The translations under genes were made by a program, and so were the position numbers. A stretch of DNA of 64,000 nucleotides from Maribacter polysiphoniae (GTDB taxonomy: Bacteria; Bacteroidota; Bacteroidia; Flavobacteriales; Flavobacteriaceae), in assembly GCF_003148665.1 (NCBI RefSeq), contig NZ_QGGQ01000001.1, forward strand, positions 761,762 through 825,761, written 5' to 3'. The notes under the pieces were generated by a model, which was not told the DNA's origin, did no database searches, and saw only the letters and a list, made by a program, of their open reading frames with translations. Positions 26,213 through 34,871 of this stretch are shown here, piece after piece. Each line of letters starts with the position of its first letter. The first letter of the stretch is position 1.

Positions 26213-27109
26213 TTATTTGATTAACGGTAAATACACCTCCGTTTTCCATTTTAATGCATCCCCTCCCATATTGGGGTTATTGTGGAAAACTTCAACAGGT
26301 AATGCCTCTATCTTTAAATTATTATCCTTGGCATAATCCAATAAGGCGTACCAAGCCCTGTCTGAGGTGATATAATTCCCAAAGTATTCAGCCTTGATTG
26401 CCTTTGTTGAAGGGAAGTTCCTGTAGGTTAATTCTGGATGTTGTGGCAATGTTTCCGATTTTACAATTGGATAACAAAAGTTGAATGTTACACTGTCTTT
26501 TACCCTATCCCAATGGGTGATTTCCAAAAAGGGTCTTCCATTTAATCTCAGGCCATTGTTCACAAGAAAACCATCCAATAGCGGATAGTCTTTCATCATG
26601 CCTTTCGCTTTGCCAAACTGGGTCGTCGTTTGGGTGGTACAAGCGCAATAAGTTGAATTGATTTCTTCCTCACCAATTACCCTTACTTTAAACTGGGAAA
26701 TATGTTCGTTCAATAATTTATTAAAATCGATTAAGTTTTTTCGAGTGCGTTTTTCAAAATCGGTATCTGAAAAAGGGATAGTCAGCTTGTTTTTCAGGCT
26801 GTGTTCAGGGTCTTTCGCATATACCTTCACATTTGAAGTTGAGTCTGTTTCAGGGATAATATTCCATGTATAAATATGGATGGAATCCCCGAATTGAAAT
26901 TGCTGTTTTAACTCCAATAAATCTTCGTTGCCACTTTCGAGTAATTCTGAATTATCACTGGTATTGCTCCAAGTCTTGATCATTTGATTAATCGGGCCAG
27001 GAAATGTTTTTGCCTTGAAATTAACTTGATAATCGTGAGGTTTGATGAATAAATACCAAATGGTGGCACCAAAAAGGATAAATCCTATATAAAAAATGAT
27101 TTTCTTCAT
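26213..27109 (-). CDS. Membrane-anchored protein with GyrI-like effector-binding domain
   Basis: A 298-aa protein. The N-terminus (KKIIFYIGFILFGATIWYLF) is a single membrane anchor. Residues ~30-135 resemble a lipid- or ligand-binding SRPBCC-type domain (weak), and residues ~150-298 resemble the GyrI-like/AraC effector-binding domain, with VRVIGEEEI at the start and ALLDYAKDNNLKIEALPVEV and WKTEVYLPLI at the end. GyrI-like domains bind small ligands; here there is no HTH domain, so it is not an AraC-type transcription factor. Similar tandem proteins exist widely in Bacteroidota without known function. It lies directly downstream of the haloperoxidase remnant and could be read from the same promoter. 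Confidence 0.72.
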   Translation of the reverse strand: MKKIIFYIGFILFGATIWYLFIKPHDYQVNFKAKTFPGPINQMIKTWSNTSDNSELLESGNEDLLELKQQFQFGDSIHIYTWNIIPETDSTSNVKVYAKDPEHSLKNKLTIPFSDTDFEKRTRKNLIDFNKLLNEHISQFKVRVIGEEEINSTYCACTTQTTTQFGKAKGMMKDYPLLDGFLVNNGLRLNGRPFLEITHWDRVKDSVTFNFCYPIVKSETLPQHPELTYRNFPSTKAIKAEYFGNYITSDRAWYALLDYAKDNNLKIEALPVEVFHNNPNMGGDALKWKTEVYLPLIK

Positions 27110-27114
27110 TTCTT

Positions 27115-27706
27115 TTAAGATGTTTTATAATGTTGATTTGAATTCATTTTAAGATTGTTCATGTCGAATATCCCTAAATCCCTGTGTTTTTCATCCCAGC
27201 ATTTGATAATCGCCATTGTTGGGTTTTTAAGTACATAAATTTTCTTATCGAAGGAGGTGCCACCGCTTTTGGCAATATTCACCACCATGTCTTGGACATC
27301 CTTGGAATCTTCATAAATATCTGTTCCTTTTTTCATTGAAAATGGGAGGGTGGTTTAATTTGACTAACGAAAACTATTGCATTCAGGTATATCTTATTGC
27401 ATTGGTTTCAATGCCGTTCACGAATGCTGGAGGTGTTGGTTGACAGCTTGAAAAACCATTTGTGACTCCCGTATATTTTGGCATCCTAAGGGTTTGGTCA
27501 GAATGGTCAGTATTCATCCAATTTTTTCGAAGAACATTGACTGTTAGGGCATATTCCTTGGGGTCATTGAGTGGCTCCAAATTGGTGTTGCTCCAAAGCC
27601 CATCAAAGCTATCCAGTAAGGTTGTTGTCCTTTCTTTAGGGGTAAACACGGACTTGCTAATATTGCTATAGGCTAATGTAGTTAATTGAGGATTTATGTT
27701 TTTCAT
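27115..27706 (-). pseudogene. Decayed second copy of the vanadium-haloperoxidase-like gene
   Basis: Two short open frames in different frames (27383-27706 and 27115-27336) each align with the intact protein at 22838-24190. The first, with INPQLTTLAYSNISKSVF, LLDSFDGLWSN, RMPKYTG and CQPTPPAFVNGIETN, corresponds to residues ~98-200. The second, with GTDIYEDSKDVQD, FDKKIYVLK and IKCWDEKHRD, corresponds to residues ~225-340 with internal deletions. The lipoprotein signal and the late SGH and SRxxGxxH motifs are gone, and the RP of the vanadate site reads IF. The remnant begins 11 bp after the stop of the ASPIC/UnbV gene, suggesting that an operon of these two genes once existed. It is very unlikely to give a working enzyme. 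The alignment was made by eye. Confidence 0.75.
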
Positions 27707-27717
27707 ATTTCTATCAA

Positions 27718-30700
27718 TTACTTTATCAATCCATATACTTGAACGCTGTCATTATTTATGGTTACCATTAGATAATCTCGATTGTCCAAGTTTATGATAT
27801 TCAGATGTCGTACGGATTTTAGGGTTAAATCCAAGCCGAGATTATCTCCTAATATAATATCATTTTTGCTTTTTACCATGGCTCCGGAAAATGAATCAAA
27901 CCTACCATGAAAGGGTTTAACGCCAAAATAGTTACCGGCCAAAAGAGCTTCTTTTTTGCCGTCGGAATCAAAATCGAATATTAACATGGCGGTTATTGGG
28001 GAGACTTGTAACTTGTCTGTAAAGGGGACGAAGGAATAATTGCCGTTGTTGTTTTCGAGATACCCGGAACGCAATTCATTGACTTCGAGAACAGTTGCTT
28101 TGTTTAAGGTTTTGCTGTCCCAGATTTCATCAATCGATTTTCCTGCGAAACTATAATATGTGACAAACTTTTTTCTAAGATACTCCATTTGGACAGCCAA
28201 GGCATCCAACCCTTCAATTGGATAGTATTTTCCATTTTTCTCTATGGCGACAATAGTTTCAGTACTTCCATTATCGTCTATATCATCATAGTACATTTTC
28301 ATTGGGGATTTTTCCGAAGCTTTAAATTTGCTATTGGCCCCCCAATTCCCTAAAAGATAATCAATATCCCCATCCTGGTCGATATCGAAAGGTGCGATAC
28401 TCTGCCAAAGACCGTTCAATTTTTTGTCTAGGACGCTCACTTGGGATAGTTCCCCATTCTTGTTTTTGAAAAATTTCGGAGACATCCATTCACCAATCAC
28501 AATAAGGTCTTCTACCCCATCATTATCAAAGTCATCCCATAATGCATCGGTAATCATACCAGCATGTTGAAGCTCTGGATTGTCGACAATGGTAAAGCTT
28601 CCTTTGTTGTTTTGCAATAGATAGGAATTAGGGGTTTTTGCAAAATCATTGGTGATCACTTGATTTCCCAAGAAAAGATCTAAATCCCCATCCCTATCAT
28701 AATCATAAGGCTTGAGTGTAGAGGCGTTCTCAAAATATCCAGGTAATGCTTGAGGTTCAAAACCGTCGTTTTTTTGAGTGTAATAACTATCGCTTAAAGG
28801 TTTCATTTGACCATAAAAATCAGCTCCACCGGTTCCTATAAACAGATCTGGTTTGTGATCCGAATTAAAATCCGCTATAACGGCACTAATATCTTCTTTT
28901 ACAGAATCCTTTGCGATTTCCATTATCCTACTTTCTACAAAAGCTGAATCTGTTTGAAAATAAATTTTAGACGAGTGGAACTTTGATCCTCCGAAAAAGA
29001 GGTCAGCCTTATTGTCATTATTTAAATCACCAATTGCCGTGGCAGGGCCTCGATCGGATAGTTGGTACGGGATTAATTTCTGTCTGTTGAAATCTATATA
29101 GTTATCCTCGATATGGATAAAATCTATACCTAGGTTGTCTTCTATTTTATTGAATAGGGGTTTTGTCTTCGGGTTTAATGAGTTGTAATCAAAGGGAGCT
29201 GTGTTTTCTGGCGCAATCGTAATGGTCTTGTTTAGGCTTACATTTTTCACCACCTGATATGACTTGTCTGGCCATATTATTCTTAACGAATCGACTTTAT
29301 TTGCTTTGCCATACCCAAAATGGATTATAGGTTCAGAGGAAGCTTGAAATCCTCGAGCTGTATAAAGCTCCTTATACTGTAATTTTCCTTGATGGTATGA
29401 AAATACTTTTGTTCCAATCCCAAACTTATTGGGGTTTTTATAATTGAACCTTATTTTAAGGTAATTTGCATTTTCATTGGTCTTGTTGATATATACCGTA
29501 GCAGGGCGATTAATGTTGTTGGTTACAATATCGATATCACCATCCAGGTCCAAATCGCCAATGGCGGTCGCTCCGGAAATTATTGTATCGTTGACCATCC
29601 AATTGGCTGACATATCCTCAAAATGTAGATTTTCATTCCCTTTGAATATATAATTATGTACAGCTCCTGAGGGCATCATATCCAATGCTATGGGGTCAAC
29701 TAATTTGGTGTTATTGATTTTACTCCTGATTTGGTCATTGGAGACGAAATTAATATAGTCAAGATCGTTAGGCCGTTTAGGAATGCCGTTGGCAATAAAA
29801 ATGTCTTGTTCGCCATCTTGGTTGTAATCCCCAAACAAGGCACTCCAACTCCAATCTGTCGCAGCTACGCCCGACATTAAGGCAATTTCCGTATACGTAC
29901 TATGGGGTTGGTTCAAAAATAGCATGTTTCGTTCAAATTGATAGTGATATCCAAAACGTTCAATCTTCATTTTCTGTACCTGTATACCTGTGCTGTTTTC
30001 TGAAGATTTCAATACTTTTTCGTCATCTGGAAGCATATCCAATGAAATGATATCCGGCCATCCATCATGATTGATATCACTTACGTCATTACCCATTGAA
30101 GAGCGGGTAGTATGCCCAAAATACTTCTTTAAGCTCTCGGTAAATGTGCCATCAGTGTTGTTCAGATAATAATAATCATCTTCTTGAAAATCGTTGCCAA
30201 CATAAATATCAGGAAAGCCATCTTGGTTGAAGTCCGCTACAGCGACACCTAGCCCATAACCATTTATGCCACCATAAATCCCAGCTATTTCACTGACATC
30301 GGTGAATTTGCCATTATCATTTCGAAGGAGTTTGTCACCGGCTTGAAAATTTCTTTTAAGTCGTATGTTGGAGTTTCCGAAAGATTCTTGGGTGTGTATC
30401 GCATGGTTGAGTAGGTATATATCCAAATCACCATCCAGGTCATAATCAAGAAAAGCTGCGGATGAACTGTAGGTATCATAATCGAGACCATATTTTGATG
30501 CACTTTCGGTGAAAGTCGCGTTTCCATTATTAATATAAAGTTCATTGTGACCATTGAATCCTTTAATGCCTACAACCGCACAAACATAAATATCCAATAA
30601 TCCATCACCATTAACATCGCCCATTATAGCCCCAGTGTTCCATGTACTATTGCCTTCTACTCCAGCAGAAAGTGTAATATCCTCAAATTGCAGGTTTCCC

Positions 30701-30969
30701 TTATTAAGGTATAATTTGTTTTTCACTTGGTTACCGGTAAAGAAAATATCGGGAAGTTCATCCCCATTGATATCCCCGATAGCTACACCCCCACCATTAT
30801 AGAAATATAAATAATCCAGAATATTCAGGTCTTCTGTTTCGGTTAGAACATTCGTGAAAGTAATACCAGTTTGTAGCTTGTCTGGAGTTTTATATAATGT
30901 CCCCTCTTTATCGGTACATCCTACGAAAGGTAACAAGACAACAACTATTTTAAAAAGGGAATTATTCAT
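27718..30969 (-). CDS. FG-GAP/VCBS and ASPIC-UnbV repeat lipoprotein (CRTAC1-like), paralogue 2
   Basis: A 1083-aa predicted lipoprotein (LLPFVGCTDKEG). It carries many calcium-binding FG-GAP-like units such as IGDINGDELPDIFFTG, MGDVNGDGLLDIYVCA and VADFNQDGFPDIYVGN, expected to form one or two seven-bladed propellers, and an ASPIC/UnbV domain near residues 500-580 (GFQASSEPIIHFGYGKANKVDSLRIIWPD). The start at 30969 overlaps the previous gene by 8 bp and gives a clean signal peptide; an in-frame ATG at 30999 would add residues inside the upstream gene. It is a paralogue of the 1119-aa neighbour and shares its transcript. Surface carbohydrate- or protein-binding roles are guessed for this family; none is established here. 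Confidence 0.88.
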   Translation of the reverse strand: MNNSLFKIVVVLLPFVGCTDKEGTLYKTPDKLQTGITFTNVLTETEDLNILDYLYFYNGGGVAIGDINGDELPDIFFTGNQVKNKLYLNKGNLQFEDITLSAGVEGNSTWNTGAIMGDVNGDGLLDIYVCAVVGIKGFNGHNELYINNGNATFTESASKYGLDYDTYSSSAAFLDYDLDGDLDIYLLNHAIHTQESFGNSNIRLKRNFQAGDKLLRNDNGKFTDVSEIAGIYGGINGYGLGVAVADFNQDGFPDIYVGNDFQEDDYYYLNNTDGTFTESLKKYFGHTTRSSMGNDVSDINHDGWPDIISLDMLPDDEKVLKSSENSTGIQVQKMKIERFGYHYQFERNMLFLNQPHSTYTEIALMSGVAATDWSWSALFGDYNQDGEQDIFIANGIPKRPNDLDYINFVSNDQIRSKINNTKLVDPIALDMMPSGAVHNYIFKGNENLHFEDMSANWMVNDTIISGATAIGDLDLDGDIDIVTNNINRPATVYINKTNENANYLKIRFNYKNPNKFGIGTKVFSYHQGKLQYKELYTARGFQASSEPIIHFGYGKANKVDSLRIIWPDKSYQVVKNVSLNKTITIAPENTAPFDYNSLNPKTKPLFNKIEDNLGIDFIHIEDNYIDFNRQKLIPYQLSDRGPATAIGDLNNDNKADLFFGGSKFHSSKIYFQTDSAFVESRIMEIAKDSVKEDISAVIADFNSDHKPDLFIGTGGADFYGQMKPLSDSYYTQKNDGFEPQALPGYFENASTLKPYDYDRDGDLDLFLGNQVITNDFAKTPNSYLLQNNKGSFTIVDNPELQHAGMITDALWDDFDNDGVEDLIVIGEWMSPKFFKNKNGELSQVSVLDKKLNGLWQSIAPFDIDQDGDIDYLLGNWGANSKFKASEKSPMKMYYDDIDDNGSTETIVAIEKNGKYYPIEGLDALAVQMEYLRKKFVTYYSFAGKSIDEIWDSKTLNKATVLEVNELRSGYLENNNGNYSFVPFTDKLQVSPITAMLIFDFDSDGKKEALLAGNYFGVKPFHGRFDSFSGAMVKSKNDIILGDNLGLDLTLKSVRHLNIINLDNRDYLMVTINNDSVQVYGLIK

Positions 30970-33900
30970 TAAGGGTAAATATTTTTGGTTTACTATCATT
31001 TATAGCTGCAACTAGGTAGATCTTACCTTTTTTATCCTTGAATTGCCGTATATGTTTTATCTCCTCCCGAACGAATAATCCGCTCATGTCGTAATCTTGC
31101 CACTCAAAACTTAATTTACCATCACCTAATAGGATACTACCATAGTTGGCATCCAATCTAGAATATTGTGGTTTAAACTCAAAGTTGTTACCTCCCAATA
31201 TTAAATCTAAATTACCATCATTATTGACGTCTGTACATGTAATGCCACAAACGCAGGAGAGTTGAACCCTATAGGGTAGTTTGATAATCGTAAATTTGCC
31301 ACCACCATCATTGACAGCGATTACGGATTCGGAAATAGAGGATAATTTTACAATTGAATTTTCAATTATTTCATTTGAAAACAATTCGTTGACAGTTTTA
31401 ATCGCATATTCCGAGGCTTTTAAATTCTGTTTCTTTAACAACGATATTTGCTGGGTCAATTCTTTTTTCTGATGTATGGGATAATCCTTCCCATCAATGT
31501 TTTGCGTTACGATCTGCTCAATGGTTCCATTGTTGTCAAAATCGTTGATCCACATTTTCATCGGATTTTGAGCCGAAGGTTTGTAGTGTAGGTTGTTTCC
31601 TTGGTTCCCTAGAACCAGATCTTGGTCGCCATCACCATCCAGATCGGCGGTTTCAACAACATTCCACATGCCATAAAGGCTATCCAATGAAGTCTTTAAT
31701 AGGGACAGGCGCCTACCTGAGTTTTTATAGATTCTTGGGGTTCCCCATTCTGAAACGGTTATAAGGTCTTTTATGGAATCCCCGTCGATATCGGACCATG
31801 ACGCACCTGTAATCATACCGGCATCTTTTAAGTCATATGCCAATCTCTCTGAAGCATCCGTAAAGGTGCCATTGCCATTGTTTTCCAAGAAAAGGTGATT
31901 GGGGTCAACCCCATAGGTTCCTACAACATTTCTTGAGCCAATAAATACATCGATATCTCCATCAGCATCAAAATCAAAAGGATTAATTGTGGATATGTTC
32001 TTAAATGTAGAGGGAAGTTGTTGTGTTGATTTTTCAAAAATACCGTTGCCATTGTTCAGATATAATCGGGCACGATAAGTTTGTTCTTCACCAACTTGAT
32101 TGCCACCAGATCCAATCATTAAATCCATATCATTGTCTCCATCTACATCAAAGAATGCGGCAGCAGTATCTTCAAATGTTGCATCGGATGATAAGGCAGG
32201 TTGTTTACTGGGACTTAATTTTCCGTTACCAGAATGTTTGTATACAACACCTGGAAGGCCTTTGGCACCTCCAATGAAAACGTCTTCATTTCCATCCCCG
32301 TCAACATCGGCTACCGCCAGTGAGGGGCCTTCCTGTGAGAGTAATTTATTGATTAGGCCTTCATTGTCAAAGTCACGGTAATTGTTTTCCTTATGGGTGA
32401 TCAAGGGTGCATTTGAGAGTTCCTTTAACAGCGGTTTGATATTGTTTTCCTTTATTGGAGTATACTTTCCGGTAGCTTCTGAAATTTTTAGATTAAGGGT
32501 TTGGTTCGTATTTACCGAAAGCAGCTTTTGTGTACTGTCATCTGGCCAAATAACCCTTATGGAATCCAATACCGAAATATTTCCTAAACCTATGGTCATT
32601 CCATAATCCATTGAGGATTGAAATCCTCTAAAAGGATTCAACTCTTGAATGAATACCTTGTCTTCGGCATAAAGTAGCACCGAAGTGCCTACCGCAAATT
32701 TATTCTTGTCTGACCCTTCAAAATGAATTTTTAAGTACTTGTTCTTTAGCTGTTCATTTGTTTTGTTTTCATAGACAAAAGCTTGCATATTAACATTATT
32801 GACCACAATATCGAGGTCCCCATCATTGTCAAGGTCCCCATAGGCAGCTCCGTTTGACATACTTGGTTTTTCAAAACCCCAATCAGAATTGGCGTTGGAA
32901 AAGGTAATATCGCCATTGTTTTTATATGCGTAATTGGGTTGGGGTCTTATGGGCATTTTATTGATAATGGAATCTATTGATTCCTCTTTACCCGTCAATA
33001 CCATCCTTTGAATGATTTTATTCGCAAAAAAATCAATAAAATCCAAGTCGGTGAGATCGTGATTAATGCCATTGGTAATATAAATATCCCGCAATCCATC
33101 ATTGTTCATGTCAAACAACAATCCTGCCCAACTCCAATCAGTGGCATCAACGCCGCTATAATAGGCTACTTCTGAAAATGAACCATTACCGTTATTTAGT
33201 TGTAGTGTGTTTTGTATGTATTGCTGATAAAAATCCTTGCTTTGTTTTAATTTATAAACATTGTATCCTTCGAACTCCATTACCGCCTTTACACGTTTGT
33301 CCGCTTCCGGCAACATATCCGTAATAAAAATCTCAACATTGCCATCATTATTGATATCGGCCATATCCACTCCCATTGCGGATAACGATAAGTGGGAAGT
33401 CCATTTCTTGATTTCTTCCCTGAAAGTTCCATCTTGATTGTTTATGTATAAATAATCCCTTTCATAAAAATCATTGGACACATAAATATCAGGGTATAGG
33501 TCTTTGTTCAGGTCAGTTATGACTACGCCCAGCCCAAAACCGATAAGGCTGCCATAGATTCCTGCTTTTTCACTGACATCAACGAATTTTCCATCATCAT
33601 TTCTCAATAGCATATCGCCAACACCCTTAAAAATATCCGGAACGCCCTCCCAATCCTGGGCCCTAACCTCTCGTTGTCCTGCATAGCCTAGGCTACTCAC
33701 TGGGATATTGCTATTGTTCAAGATATAGGCATCAAGGTCCCCATCCTTGTCGTAGTCAAAAAAAGTGGCATGTGTTGAAAAGCCTGTTTTAGCTAAGTTG
33801 TATTCATTTGCTTTTTCAGTAAATGTCAAGTCTCCATTATTGATATAAAGGTCATTATCATGGTTATTGCCTTTCATGTTTCCGGCATTACTGACATAAA

Positions 33901-34321
33901 TATCCAAAAGACCATCTTGATTGATATCGACCATGGCGACACCGGTAGACCATGGTTTGTTGCCTACGATACCTGCTGCCAATGAGATATCCTCGAATTT
34001 AAGATTGCCTTTATTCAGATATAGTTTGTTGTCTCCCATATTGGCGGTCATGTATATATCCACAAGGCCATCATTATTGATGTCGCCAATTGCAACTCCC
34101 CCGCCGTTATAAAAATTCCGGTATTTGAAGATGTTGAAATCTTTCTGATTTTTTACTTCATTTATAAAATCAATTCCAGTCTTATCAGAGGAAAGTAATG
34201 AGAATAGTGTATCGTCCTTACGATCCTGACCTGGATCCACTTTTTCCTTTGTGGTACAAGAAACATATAAAGAAAGTAATATTAAAAAGCTTACTACTTT
34301 AAGGGTTATTTGTTTTGTCAT
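30962..34321 (-). CDS. FG-GAP/VCBS and ASPIC-UnbV repeat lipoprotein (CRTAC1-like), paralogue 1
   Basis: A 1119-aa predicted lipoprotein (FLILLSLYVSCTTKEK, lipid cysteine ~22). Repeated calcium-binding DxNxDGxxDI units (IGDINNDGLVDIYMTA, MVDINQDGLLDIYVSN, ITDLNKDLYPDIYVSN, VADVDGDGNEDVFIGG, TADLDGDGDQDLVLGN) cover most of its length, with an ASPIC/UnbV domain near residues 545-615 (FQSSMDYGMTIGLGNISVLD). Layout and length match CRTAC1-like proteins of Bacteroidota, which are often coded near SusC/SusD pairs. It is followed by its paralogue with an 8-bp overlap. A terminator separates it from the SusD gene upstream, so it may have its own promoter in 34322-34824. Molecular function unknown. 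Confidence 0.88.
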   Translation of the reverse strand: MTKQITLKVVSFLILLSLYVSCTTKEKVDPGQDRKDDTLFSLLSSDKTGIDFINEVKNQKDFNIFKYRNFYNGGGVAIGDINNDGLVDIYMTANMGDNKLYLNKGNLKFEDISLAAGIVGNKPWSTGVAMVDINQDGLLDIYVSNAGNMKGNNHDNDLYINNGDLTFTEKANEYNLAKTGFSTHATFFDYDKDGDLDAYILNNSNIPVSSLGYAGQREVRAQDWEGVPDIFKGVGDMLLRNDDGKFVDVSEKAGIYGSLIGFGLGVVITDLNKDLYPDIYVSNDFYERDYLYINNQDGTFREEIKKWTSHLSLSAMGVDMADINNDGNVEIFITDMLPEADKRVKAVMEFEGYNVYKLKQSKDFYQQYIQNTLQLNNGNGSFSEVAYYSGVDATDWSWAGLLFDMNNDGLRDIYITNGINHDLTDLDFIDFFANKIIQRMVLTGKEESIDSIINKMPIRPQPNYAYKNNGDITFSNANSDWGFEKPSMSNGAAYGDLDNDGDLDIVVNNVNMQAFVYENKTNEQLKNKYLKIHFEGSDKNKFAVGTSVLLYAEDKVFIQELNPFRGFQSSMDYGMTIGLGNISVLDSIRVIWPDDSTQKLLSVNTNQTLNLKISEATGKYTPIKENNIKPLLKELSNAPLITHKENNYRDFDNEGLINKLLSQEGPSLAVADVDGDGNEDVFIGGAKGLPGVVYKHSGNGKLSPSKQPALSSDATFEDTAAAFFDVDGDNDMDLMIGSGGNQVGEEQTYRARLYLNNGNGIFEKSTQQLPSTFKNISTINPFDFDADGDIDVFIGSRNVVGTYGVDPNHLFLENNGNGTFTDASERLAYDLKDAGMITGASWSDIDGDSIKDLITVSEWGTPRIYKNSGRRLSLLKTSLDSLYGMWNVVETADLDGDGDQDLVLGNQGNNLHYKPSAQNPMKMWINDFDNNGTIEQIVTQNIDGKDYPIHQKKELTQQISLLKKQNLKASEYAIKTVNELFSNEIIENSIVKLSSISESVIAVNDGGGKFTIIKLPYRVQLSCVCGITCTDVNNDGNLDLILGGNNFEFKPQYSRLDANYGSILLGDGKLSFEWQDYDMSGLFVREEIKHIRQFKDKKGKIYLVAAINDSKPKIFTLNE

Positions 34322-34820
34322 GTTTGTTATTTGCGCTTTTTAAACAAATTATGTTTTGTGTTCAAAAGTATTTTGATGACCAATAATAATATTTATATTC
34401 TAAATATTGAAGTTTTTATGTACGGTCTGATTTCATCAAAACTATGAACTAAAATCTAATGGATTCTTATTTAAGACATTTCGTAAATGTACTGTGCTTA
34501 AGGTTTTTATCCTACTTGAAATGGTGCTAATTTCGTGTAAAAACCCAATATTCAACTCGTTGTTCCAACCAAGTATCACAGATGTGGTACCCGATACATG
34601 CCCTGTTAAATAAAACATTGGAAGCTATAATCCTTAGGTTATCAATGAATGTCGATCAAATGTTCATACAATATAACAGGTCATTGAAATTCGGTCTTTT
34701 GCCAATAGCGACTTATCAAAGTATTCTAAGCTATAAAACATCGATTGAAGCCATGATTACATGAAAGGCTCGATGGTTTGCCATTGAAAGAAATCTGTTC
34801 ATGCAAGGTGGCCATAAGCA
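34322..34820. other. Long intergenic region upstream of the ASPIC/UnbV genes
   Basis: About 500 bp with no supported gene between the ASPIC/UnbV operon and the terminator of susD1. It probably holds the promoter of the former on the minus strand. The open frame at 34582-34764 (starting MWYPIHALLNKTLEAI) has no family features. I see no repeat, operator of the type found at 39634, or tRNA. Confidence 0.4.
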
Positions 34821-34850
34821 AAAAAACCCCGACGCTATACGTCAGGGTTT
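34821..34850 (-). terminator. Intrinsic terminator after susD1
   Basis: A perfect 10-bp stem (one T-G pair on the minus strand) at 34825-34834 and 34840-34849 with a 5-base loop CTATA. It is followed in minus-strand direction by a U-tract from A6 at 34821-34826. It lies 22 bp after the stop of susD1. Confidence 0.88.
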
Positions 34851-34871
34851 TATTATTGTAATGGATAAATA

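Noticed and set aside
27115-27336. Independent small gene of 73 aa
   Set aside because: Its residues align in order with residues ~225-340 of the intact haloperoxidase with deletions, so it is better explained as part of a pseudogene.
34582-34764. Possible 60-aa gene in the spacer before the ASPIC operon
   Set aside because: No family features, and composition is like the spacer around it.
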